A program made the translations under genes and the position numbers. A stretch of 25,490 nt of DNA from Paulinella micropora. Taxonomy: Eukaryota; Cercozoa; Imbricatea; Euglyphida. Positions 17,066-25,490 of this stretch are shown here, piece after piece; the first letter of the stretch is position 1, and each line of letters opens with the position of its first letter. The stretch covers positions 315,861 to 341,350 of the forward strand of contig BJOX01000219.1 in the NCBI GenBank assembly GCA_009731375.1. Direction: 5' to 3'. The notes under the pieces were generated by a model. That model saw nothing but the letters and a program-made list of their open reading frames with translations. It did no database searches and was not told where the DNA came from.

Positions 17066-19527
17066 TAAAAAGACCAAACGGGTTATTGTACGGACCCGGC
17101 ATAGGCGGAAGATGCGATAAAGGTTTTACCACACCCTGACCGTATCCGTCACCGTCACCATATTTTCGCTTGCCCTTCTTGCCCCGATGAGCCTCCGCTC
17201 CTTGGTGGCGGGTATGTTGGTGGTGGCGACATCGGAGGTGGTGGGGACGCGAAGCCCGATGTTGGTGGGTAGTATGGGTAAGGCATCGGTAATGGAGGAG
17301 GCAGGTATGGGTGTGCCGCTCCACTGGCCTGAGTGTTGGGACTGGATGCCCCCGCGTATGGGTTGGACTGTCGGGTGCTGGGTGTGCCCGAGTTTGTCGC
17401 TCCCCCAAATGGAAGGGTAGGTGGAGGCATAACATACGGTGAGCTAGAGGAGCTCGAGGAGTTATAGGGACTCCTTGGAGAACTTGACCACGATTGACGA
17501 CGTTGTGACCAGTTGTCGCCGGTGACAAAGGTCCACATGTCAAAGGTCTGCCCCGATTTGACCTGGTGGTCTTCGAGAGTGCTGCCCGTGGTTATCATGG
17601 CTCGGAGTAACACATCAGCTCGCTTTTCCCTCTCTACCTTGTCGGATGAAAAGATGGAGGAGACGAAGCTGGCGTTTGTCCATGTGGCAACCTCGCACAT
17701 ACGGTCAGTTCGGAACCGTGTGATCTTAAAGTTGGTATTGTCCAAGTCCTGTGCTCGGGTAAGGATATTTCGGACAAAAGTCTCACCATGCGTTCGCCCT
17801 TGTTGTGGTTCAGCCTTAGCAATTCCGGATAGGACTGCCATTAGGAGTGAAGCGAAGTCGGACTTCACTAAGTTGGTGAGGAGCTTCTGAGGAAGGTCGA
17901 TTATGGAAGTATAGGCCACATCGTCCTCCCACATTCTCCTCGCCGCATCCTGAACCAGGTCGACCGTGATGTGAGGCTGTGTAACATACCCCCAGTCTGC
18001 GGCTAGCACAAACCGTCGGAGCATGTAATGGGGTAAGTCCGAGGGGATAATCTTGTTCAAGGCGACCATGTCTTCACCGTAAGCCTGCCAGTTATGCCAG
18101 TCTGTAGTGAGTAGCGTTTGGGACGGCCACGCACCAACAAGGCTGTTCAGCAATTGCTTTACGTCTGCACACGTGAGCGCATGACTTGCCACAATACGAT
18201 CTAGGGCTGCATAAGCCATTAGGAGCTTAAGGCCTTCACGATATGTGAGTCTCGCCGATTGGGTGTGTACAGCAAAGTCAAAGTTCACCTGGTCTCTGAC
18301 TGCACTGCGTGCCGCGTCGACCCGCTTATGACTGGCGTCTTTGGGTTCGGGCTTTGGCGACTGGCGACGCTCTAGGTGTGAGTCTCTGTCTAGGTCTATC
18401 TCCTTCGTCACACCACGCGCTCTCGTTACCCTTCGGAAGGTAATGATAGAGCTACCATCCGGTATCGGGGTTCCTCCCTCACCTGATCCACTAATGACGT
18501 GTACGGCAACTTGTATCCGCAGGCAGTCAGAGATGGCTTGCAAGATGAGGTCCACTACCGTTAGGTAGTTGATGATCTAGAGGACCGCAGCCGGGTGTGG
18601 TACGATTGGGACTCGAGCGGAGTCTGAGCCGTCAAGGAGTACACCGTAGCAGTTGCGAACCTTCAGCCATGTCGCAAATTCCGACATTTTGCCGAAAGGG
18701 TCTGTTGCTGTTTCCACTGCTTCAAAGAAGTGTACAAGCTCATTGTATACGTTTGATGTATGTGGGATGATTGCATCTCTCCAGTGCTTTTGTTCCAGCA
18801 AGGCTCGGTCCCACACGGCAGTGACGTTGTCAAGGCCCTTGAGGGTGACTGTGGCCCTAGTCTTGAGGTTAGCCTGGAGACGGCTTATGTAGGTGGCCTC
18901 GGGCCAATAGAAAGTGTCGGCTTGGTTAGCATCGAGTGCATTGACAGCGACAGTAAGAGCTGGGTTCTCACTGGTGTACTTGCTGCTATGGAGGGTTAGT
19001 CTCAGACGTGGGATGAGAGAGTGGTATGTTGGCCAAGCCTCATCGAGGAGTCGGTCTCGGGCCATACATATCTCCTCCCACAGCGTGAGAAGGTCCTGGA
19101 TGGATCGGTTATCTATGAACTGATGACCCGTGGCCGTCAACCCCACCACCTTGTCTTTACCTTCTACCGACACGGTTGCTCTTGCCCAGTGAGTGTTGTC
19201 CCCATACATATTATTAGGAATATGTGGGGCTGCATCAGGGAAGGCATATTGTTGGTTGGGTGCTGCAGGGGAGATAGGCCACCCTGGCGTTCCCGTCATG
19301 TCCAGATTAGCTGTGGGAACTGGGACGCATGGAAGTGGCGTTCGGGCCACAAGCATAGCGTTGTTACCATCCCTCCATGGGGATTGGGGTTGAGGGGTGT
19401 TCTTGCTATCACGAATGGGCACTGGTGTCTGGAATAGGCCAGCACCAGCGTTCGTATTGCTAGCAGTCCCCGCGCTGCCCAAGGCTTCTAGTCCGGCATC
19501 CTGGTCTGGAGAATCCCACTGACTCAT
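17019..19527 (-). pseudogene. gag: Gag, interrupted by one in-frame TAG and one frameshift
   Basis: ATG at 19527 (MSQWDSPDQDAG) is preferred over the near-cognate GTG codons at 19548. The first part ends at TAG (18577-18579). The very next codons, in the same frame, carry on (IINYLTVVDLILQAISDCL) to 17155, so this is one frame with a single stop. The second part has a mostly helical middle (capsid-like by place only) and then a Ser/Pro/Tyr-rich low-complexity tail. Near 17175-17185, at a GGGG run, coding moves by one base to a basic and aromatic end (GKKGKRKYGDGDGYGQ) that stops at 17019. The total is about 830 codons, long for gag, and no CCHC knuckle is visible. It would form the particle shell. 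Identity rests on place and composition, not on a recognised capsid motif. Confidence 0.65.
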
Positions 19528-19824
19528 TTTTGGTAATGCCTGCACCACAGTGGGTTCGTTGATTTGGAGACGTTTCTTTTTGGGGATACGTCTTGCACGA
19601 ACAGGTGGTGAGGTGTCAGTATGGGGGACAAGGCACCTTTGGGAGGCCGTCTTGTCGAGGTTTTCAGCAATTTGTTTTTGTTTTGGTCAAGACGTTTGCT
19701 GTTGGTCGTCTTGCAGTAAGCAGCATGTGGCTTGGTCGGTTGGTGTTCGGTTCGTTCGTTGTCTGTATAGAGTGTGTGTCGTCTGTGTGCTAGGGTAGGT
19801 ATGCGTGTAAGTAGGTGCGAGATT

Positions 19825-19830
19825 ACTCAC
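19825..19830 (-). promoter_or_regulatory. Candidate 5' splice site in the leader
   Basis: On the minus strand GGGG|GTGAGTAAT matches the GT-R-A-G-T donor consensus. It lies about 300 nt upstream of the gag ATG, the place of retroviral major splice donors. It could feed a spliced mRNA for ORF D, but no RNA evidence is available. Confidence 0.3.
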
Positions 19831-20173
19831 CCCCCCCTTTGGTAGGGGAAGCTTACGCCTTGCTAACACCTGCCAGTTGCAGAGAAATTGAGGCACCCTA
19901 GAAATACAGACACGACTCCGTTGCTGAGGGTTTGTTTGGTAACGATACTTCTGAAATTGTCAGAAGGTACGGCCCCTTTTCCCAAATAGGTTGAGGAAAA
20001 GGACAGAAGAGCCGGCTGCTCGAACCGTGTTTTCGTTCGGAACCCTCTGTTGGGTATCCAGTCCCTTTCGGAGGACTCCAAAATTATTTATTCCCTTTCC
20101 AGCTGAGGTAGTTCCGTGTGTGTATGTGTGTATGTGTGTTAGAACGAAACCGACCGAGTGCAACGTAGGTGTT

Positions 20174-20532
20174 GACTCCTTGGAGAACCACAGTAGAGGT
20201 ACTGCTTGTGAATCCTTGTTCTGACCCTTGGAGACCTATTTGTTATAGGTGGGTGAGAATGGAGTGGGATGTGTAGGTAGGAGGGTGATTTGTTGCTTGT
20301 GATTTCGACAAAATTTGGAATGTCAAAATTTACAACAAAACCCAAAGTGGTGTAGGACTCTTTTGTGAGCCACCACTCTTGTATTGCTCTAGAATCCTTC
20401 TTCTGACCTTAGGACACCTTTTGAGTACAGGTGGGTGAGATGGAAGTAGAGTGTGTAGGTAGGAGAGTGATTTTTCGTCTGAAAATTTCGGCAAAATTGG
20501 AATTGGCGAAAATTGACAACTGAATCGTCCTT
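20174..20532 (-). repeat. Diverged tandem duplication in the leader, period ~181 bp
   Basis: Unit 1 (about 20174-20350) and unit 2 (about 20356-20532) share in order GACTC, GAATCCTT.TTCTGACC, GGTGGGTGAGA, GTGTAGGTAGGAG, TTCG.CAAAATT and a final ACAAC. The markers are offset by 181-182 bases throughout. Confidence 0.75.
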
Positions 20533-21195
20533 GTGACGTCACCTTTGCTCCTTATTGCTTGGCATATGTTGCCACTGACTAGCCTCCGTACCCCCTGCAA
20601 ATTTGCTGCAATAGGAGGGTTGAGTATGAGCTAGTTTGCACAAACAGACTTTGTTGCACAGCACTCGTTTTCTGTTTTTCTGTCTGTTTTTGTTTGCTCT
20701 TTATTCGTTTGCACCCTATGGATGCTTGGAAGTGAGCAATAAATGACACTGTTGTCGATAGGAGACACAATTGGGTGTCTGTAAAGTCTAAAATAGGATG
20801 GTAGATAGAGAGCAAGACGTGGTTTGTAGGTGTATGTACAAGGCTCGTTACTGTTAGTATACGTTTGACCCCTTATCACCCAACCAACTACACTCTACCC
20901 TTCGCTCCTATCTCTCTTTGGTGTCCTCACACTGTGTTTACAAATGGATGTAATGTGTGTGTGGAGGAGATAGTGGATGGGTATGTATAGGTGTCAACAG
21001 AGATTAAGACTTGTTTGTTCGTTTGCCACACGTTCTAGCCTTAGGAATGGCAGAAAATGAGCAATACAGAACCGACACGTCTACCCCTCTCTGTCTCTCT
21101 GTCTCGTTTCTTGTGCAATGAATCCTCTTTCCTTGCTTATTCTTGTCCAGAAAATGGTGCGGCTAGCTGTCAAAATTTAGCGTAAAAGAAAAACA

Positions 21196-21209
21196 GGCAT
21201 GTGACTCCA
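21196..21209 (-). promoter_or_regulatory. Candidate primer-binding site
   Basis: On the minus strand TGGAGTCACATGCC begins 13 nt after the 5' LTR. TGG is the complement of a tRNA CCA end. The spacing is larger than the usual 0-5 nt and the tRNA is not identified. Confidence 0.3.
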
Positions 21210-21222
21210 CTTTTATCGGTTC

Positions 21223-21568
21223 TGTTATAAAAGAATATATTTATTGATGCCTATCCTTTTACTACTGAACTAAATAATAACAACTTCGCCAATAACCCAA
21301 TCTTCTTGAGCTTTTACAAGCAATGATCAAAGATGGTGGGAAAATGTGGGAGACTAGCGAAGCCAAAACAACCAAGGCAGACAGCAACCAGTTCCCGTTG
21401 TCCGGCCTAACGATAATATAATTCGGGCTAAAAAGGGTAACGGTCCTTTTTAGTAATACTATCGCTGCCTGTCTACAATGGGATTACTGTTGGGAAGAGC
21501 TTCGTAATATGCCCGGCTTAATACCCGGTATTATTAAAGTAGCCCATATTTACCTATCTGCGCCTACA
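21223..21568 (-). repeat. 5' LTR of the gypsy element
   Basis: Same sequence as 6000-6342 with about 10 differences and a 3-nt insertion. The AATAAA signal is at 21240-21245 (minus). The CTAAAAAGG/CCTTTTTAG palindrome (21428-21436/21445-21453) is kept. The outer AT arms have one mismatch here. No clear TATA box was picked. Confidence 0.92.
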
Positions 21569-21582
21569 CTTACTACCACTTG

Positions 21583-21624
<42 letters not shown>

Positions 21625-21855
21625 TTACTACTACTACTACTACGTCCCCTCACTGCTGCCACGCCCAATTCAAATTTTTCAAGGCAAAACATATTGTGAT
21701 AACGCAAAACACTAAGAAATAATCAAAACTAACTTTTCTGACAAGCTGAGCATGTTGCACGCTTATTTCCCTATTAAAATCGTCGTAGCCGACATAGTAA
21801 ACAGGTTTGAATTGGGCGTGGCAGCAGTGAGGGGACGTCGTAGTAGTAGTAGTAA

Positions 21856-21914
<59 letters not shown>
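21583..21914. repeat. Foldback: inverted arms of TAC microsatellite plus 33 bp, 131-bp spacer
   Basis: Left: (TAC)n at 21583-21643 followed by a 33-base arm (21642-21674). Right: a perfect inverted copy of that arm (21806-21838) followed by (GTA)n to 21914. Both microsatellites carry a mirrored single-unit interruption (ATT / AAT) a few units from the arm. The spacer is 21675-21805. It could be a foldback/MITE-type element or the product of a palindrome-forming event. It begins 14 bases outside the retrotransposon LTR. Confidence 0.85.
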
Positions 21915-22014
21915 TCAGGCCGGCTCTGCCAATCTCTGAAGGTGAAGTCCAAGTGCTTTCCCATTAATAAAAATATGTTTTAATATTATTTTAACCCTTA
22001 ACGTCACGGTCCAC

Positions 22015-22036
22015 TAGATCCACTTAAGTGGATCTA
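22015..22036. repeat. 22-bp perfect palindrome
   Basis: TAGATCCACTT followed by its exact reverse complement, with no spacer, in AT-rich sequence. It could be a dimer binding site, a small cruciform or chance. Confidence 0.8.
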
Positions 22037-23825
22037 AACTTTATGAGTCAAAGTAAAGATTATTTTTAGTTTATTTTTACTCGATTAAGCTCGGCGTTTA
22101 CTTGCTAAGCAAAATTTATTTAGAGTTACAGTTATGAGCCAAAAAAACAAATTTATCGGAGGCATATGATGTGAAAATAGTTGATTTTGCTATATTTAAT
22201 GTAATATAATTTAAAGTACTTCAGTGAATTTGCTACGCTACATACGTTAGTACTGTGCATTGAAAAGTAACAAACAAATATGAAACACATACAACTAAAT
22301 AGCATACCACAAAATTAGTATCATAATTGACAGATAGAACGAGATTGGTGCACTTTAAATTTTGGAGAAATATAGTGAATACACAACTACCTACGACAAT
22401 AAAATAAAACTGAAACGAAACTAAGGAGATACATGAAAACAAGGAAGATGAAGTGGATAGAGAACACAAGAAGAGAAAATAAGAAAGAAGATGTGTGAAA
22501 TGTTGAATATTGGCTCGCGGATGAGATAAAAAACGAAGTTTTGCAAAGTGATTTGAGTCTAGGAAACAATAATTTGGAGCCGAAAACAAAACAGTAAGCA
22601 TCCAAATAAAAAGAAGAAGGAGAGGAGGAGTCACAGAAAAGAAAAAGATACCTTAGAACGCTGTATGATGGCAAAGAGGATGAAGAGATTACAAGAAACA
22701 CAAGAGGCCAAAAATGTCAAATATACTGCATCGGAAATTTGGATAGTTGTAATAATCAATACAATAGATATGCAGAAGCGCTGAAGTAAATGAAAATCAA
22801 AATAATGATAGTATAGAATAATTTCACAACGATAAGCAGTTGATAGTCTGATACATACTCCATAAATAAGGGAAGCTAAAGCTAAAATTTTTGAAAGTGA
22901 AGGAGCAACTGAAAGAGTGAGTAAATAGATTCGCGAAAGGCAAATATAACACAAAAATGTATACAAAACAATTCGTAATGATGCAGAGGACAGGTTCCTA
23001 TGCTACACTATGTCAAGACAGTCTCTGTGCGTTGGAAACAAACCCATTTCCAACAACATACAAAACAACACTAGTGAGAAAAGTCAACACGAACAAACAA
23101 AAAGGCTGTTGTGTCCTCAGGAGAGAAAACACTACAATAAGCAAACATAGTCTATATACTAACAATATAACATAGCTCAATATTCACATGCAGTGCTGTC
23201 TGTGCAAGGCGGTACTCGCAAACACCATTTGTTCATATTTGATAATCCTGAGAAAAAATGCGTTGGGGAAAAGCAAAAACTAAGTGAAGCAACTACCACT
23301 TGAAACCTCTAACAGGAAAAGTGTTGAGGAGCACTGTTACAAATTTGCATGATAGGATGTTGCGTGGTTGCAGAGAACGTATTAGAATTGCTGCCACGCT
23401 GATCAAAAATCGACTTTTCACCACAGATTTTCCGGGAAAAATACTGAAAAACTTGAAATGAACGAGTGGCACCTCAAATCGTTCTACAAGCAAGTTTTGC
23501 CACTTTTCACACCGGAATAAAGTGGTGGTTTAAAGAAATTCAATATTTGTCATCGAAAATTTCGGAAAGGGCAACCCCGAGTTGGCCGAATGGTTTGGTT
23601 TATTGCCCTGCCACAATTCAACTTGTGCGTTAATAATGGTATCCATTGTGACCTAGTCCCGTTCCCACTGGTCACATCTCCCCCTCCATCTTCGTATCCA
23701 TCCCTGTGGCCCCATGGCCTGTAAGGGTTCCCATATTGTTATCGTGATGTATCAGACCCCGTGACTATCTTGTTGCCCACCCGTCTTCCTCGTTCCTTCC
23801 CGAGTCAGATTGACTTTCGTCATCC
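22037..23825. other. AT-rich region without recognised genes
   Basis: Only short open frames with biased composition were seen. No RNA gene or transposon hallmark found. The base composition changes to GC-richer near 23570. Confidence 0.5.
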
Positions 23826-24272
23826 TCATTCATTGAATCCCGCCCATATCCCAACGAGTCCAGGTCCTTCCTCCTTGGACCAGTAAACGTTCCCCCTTCC
23901 CCACAGCCATGTATTCTCAAAGCATCCCCCATACCTTTCTGTCTGTGCGCCCTTTCCTTGTGGTTTCAGACCCCCTTCGGGCCTCAACAATTCTGCCTCG
24001 TCCCTCCTCCTTCCATATGCCCACCAACATTTCCCGTCGCTGTCACCACCCCTATTAGTAAGGTACCTTGCCAGCCGCAAAAAGGCGTCCAGACGCATTT
24101 GACTTTCCGAGTTGCCATCCCCTTTGCGTTTGACACCTTCCACTTTACCTCCTTCAGTGCTCCTCTCATGCACTGACCCATCTGTTATTCCGGATCCATC
24201 CCTTCCCAAGCCTGTATGCACCTTCTTCCCCCATCCAACGTCGACACGTCTCAATGCCCGTCTGACTTCCAC
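23826..24272 (-). CDS. Hypothetical ORF, 148 codons
   Basis: ATG at 24272. The product is rich in Gly, Arg and Glu, with scattered Trp (CWWAYGRRRDEAELL, ENTWLWGRGNVYW). It ends in a TGA. In a neighbouring frame the sequence goes on into an acidic, Ser-rich stretch (DDESQSDSGRNEED), so the gene may be longer with an indel. No family recognised. It could be a decayed gene or chance in a GC-richer patch. Confidence 0.3.
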   Translation of the reverse strand: MEVRRALRRVDVGWGKKVHTGLGRDGSGITDGSVHERSTEGGKVEGVKRKGDGNSESQMRLDAFLRLARYLTNRGGDSDGKCWWAYGRRRDEAELLRPEGGLKPQGKGAQTERYGGCFENTWLWGRGNVYWSKEEGPGLVGIWAGFNE

Positions 24273-25341
24273 CTTCGTCAGTTCTGCAGAACTCCGTCGC
24301 CTCCTCCCGCATCATACTCAACCAGCCATATGATGCTTGCAACAGTCACTACACCGTCACTCAACCAAATATCATGCCATTGTCAGCTGCAGGGCACGAC
24401 CCCAAAATGATAAACACTGATAAGAAATATGCAACCAAGGTAGACTGTAAGGTTCAATGAGTTCTGCATGCTGTAAGCAGTGTGTGTCACATTCCCTCTG
24501 CCAATTTGTAAGTGCAGTGTGCGTTCAACATGACATCACCATTCAAAATTCAAACTTCTGCCGATTGACAGACCGTGCCTAATCAAGCCCCTCACGTACT
24601 GCAGCTCATCCAAACTGCAAGAAATCCATAGCATCATCATATATGCACCCAAAAGCATCAACCATTAATAAATGTACAGTCGTCCATAAATAAACCATGT
24701 CGCATTATCGAATCTGTGAATTTTCCCCATGTCTGAGATGTCTAAAAAATTTCAGAGTATCGAGGAAAATTTTCCTTACCCCGTAAACTATGTTTTTATT
24801 AGCGACTCCAATGTGTAATGCCCCCAACGATAGCTCGAAAAAAGTCGGTAATACAACCAAACACAGTCCTCAAGAATGAGAATGATGTCTCGTTGTATTA
24901 GCTCAGTGAAGCCAAAAAGGAAAACGGCAACAGACCAGGAATAAAATGGCATCAGGTCCAATCCGGACAAATAATACTGAAAAACAAGCTGGTGCACCTG
25001 TCACCAGGAAAAGGTACTTTTTACCGGCTATCCGGGGGGTGATGCCTACAGTACCCCCTCCCGATTTTATGACGGAAATAGCATTTTCGTCATACACCTG
25101 ATTTCTTTCTGCAAATAGTATGCGCTATGGAGTCATGCCACACAGCGCATCGACCCACGGATAGACGCTAAAAGACGATAAATATATCCTCATACAGCAC
25201 GTCAAAGCGGATTCTCTAGCCTTTCTTGTAAATTTTGAACTCCTTCCCCTCAAAAATTTTTTTTTCGGCAGTATGTCCAGAACAAACGTACTACTAATAA
25301 AAAATACAAGCAACGTGGTGCTGTATTCCCCCCTTGATCTC
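24273..25341. other. Non-coding region with a short hairpin
   Basis: No gene supported. A hairpin with 12-base arms (one mismatch) and a 3-base loop lies at 25068-25094. Confidence 0.5.
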
Positions 25342-25363
25342 CTTCTTCTTCTTCTTCTTCTTC

Positions 25364-25396
<33 letters not shown>
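25342..25396 (+). repeat. Compound microsatellite (TTC)n(TTA)n
   Basis: About seven TTC units run directly into about eleven TTA units. Confidence 0.95.
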
Positions 25397-25490
25397 GGGA
25401 GTACATAGGCCATCGGTCCTTTCCATGGGCTGATTGGTATAAAGCTCCTAGAGTAATGTTCTATGCCGTCACTTCCTTTATTCCACCGAT

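Larger units (their letters stand above)
19528..21222 (-). other. Long (1.7 kb) leader of the gypsy element
   Basis: There is no convincing coding between the 5' LTR and gag. It holds the duplicated unit (20174-20532), a GT-rich tract (about 20113-20140), a C7 run, and a donor-like GTGAGT at 19825-19830 on the minus strand. Leaders this long are often sites for packaging or splicing, which is inference here. Confidence 0.7.
6000..21568 (-). mobile_element. Large (~15.6 kb) Ty3/gypsy LTR retrotransposon with extra downstream genes
   Basis: The element is bounded by direct repeats of 343 bp (6000-6342) and 346 bp (21223-21568), each TG...CA. A polypurine tract lies inside the left LTR, which fixes transcription on the minus strand. 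Coding order on the minus strand is gag, protease, RT/RNase H, integrase: the Ty3/gypsy (Metaviridae) order. Most gypsy elements are 5-10 kb. The extra length here is a 1.7-kb leader, a long protease ORF, an integrase extension and two further genes. The LTRs differ by about 10 substitutions plus a 3-nt indel (about 3%), so the insertion is not recent. Confidence 0.9.

Noticed and set aside
20579-20879. Minus-strand open frames in the gypsy leader
   Set aside because: Short, overlapping in different frames, with biased composition and no motif. They lie upstream of gag in the leader.
21569-21573. CTTAC as target-site duplication of the gypsy element
   Set aside because: The other flank lies in the N gap, so it cannot be tested.
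21509-21964. Poly-Tyr, poly-Ser and poly-Thr open frames
   Set aside because: They are translations of the TAC/GTA microsatellites of the foldback.
1-25490. CRISPR array, bacterial operon or prophage
   Set aside because: No spaced short repeats, no ribosome-binding-site pattern, and the gene content is eukaryotic LTR retrotransposons.

Overview
The window is eukaryotic and made mostly of retrotransposons. Evidence for this is two LTR-retrotransposon coding regions (Ty1/copia on +, Ty3/gypsy on -), long simple-sequence repeats, a scaffold gap of Ns, low gene density, and no bacterial-style operons. The host lineage cannot be fixed from this sequence. An alga (perhaps a red alga), a fungus or another protist would all fit; a red alga is only my weak guess.

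Layout. 1-~4820 (+): the 3' part of a Ty1/copia element. It has one long gag-pol ORF with a MYND-like zinc finger at its N-terminus, then protease, integrase, RT and RNase H. A single frameshift near 4245-4260 puts the end of RNase H in another frame. A purine tract, a candidate 3' LTR with AATAAA, and an antisense 5' half of a tRNA-Phe-like sequence follow. 4868-5284 (+): an open frame without an ATG, encoding a basic/acidic, Asn-rich protein end. 5642-5999: a G21 run and an assembly gap.

6000-21568 (-): an almost complete and very large (about 15.6 kb) Ty3/gypsy element bounded by TG...CA LTRs of 343 and 346 bp. The LTRs differ at about 10 positions plus a 3-nt indel (about 3%). Read on the minus strand the order is: 5' LTR, a 1.7-kb leader with a 181-bp duplicated unit and a strong splice-donor-like site, gag (interrupted by one in-frame TAG and one frameshift), an ORF carrying the aspartic protease, an ORF for RT/RNase H, an integrase remnant that seems to lack the CxxC pair and the first catalytic Asp, a long C-terminal extension, then two further genes not typical of gypsy elements. 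The first of these (here ORF D, about 660 codons over several frames) has an N-terminal membrane segment, an acidic/Pro-rich stretch and a Cys cluster. The second (ORF E, about 230 codons) is basic and aromatic with an acidic tail. A hairpin-bearing duplicated sequence, a polypurine tract and the 3' LTR follow. About ten frameshifts or stops suggest an ageing copy, or indel errors in the assembly, since many lie at homopolymers.

21569-25490: non-coding flank. It holds a foldback structure (33-bp perfect inverted arms extended by TAC/GTA microsatellites), a 22-bp perfect palindrome, AT-rich sequence, one weak ORF (23826-24272 -), and a TTC/TTA compound microsatellite.

The most interesting points are the two extra downstream genes with an env-like position and membrane segment, the MYND finger on the copia polyprotein, the tRNA-half next to the copia LTR, and the mirrored foldback.
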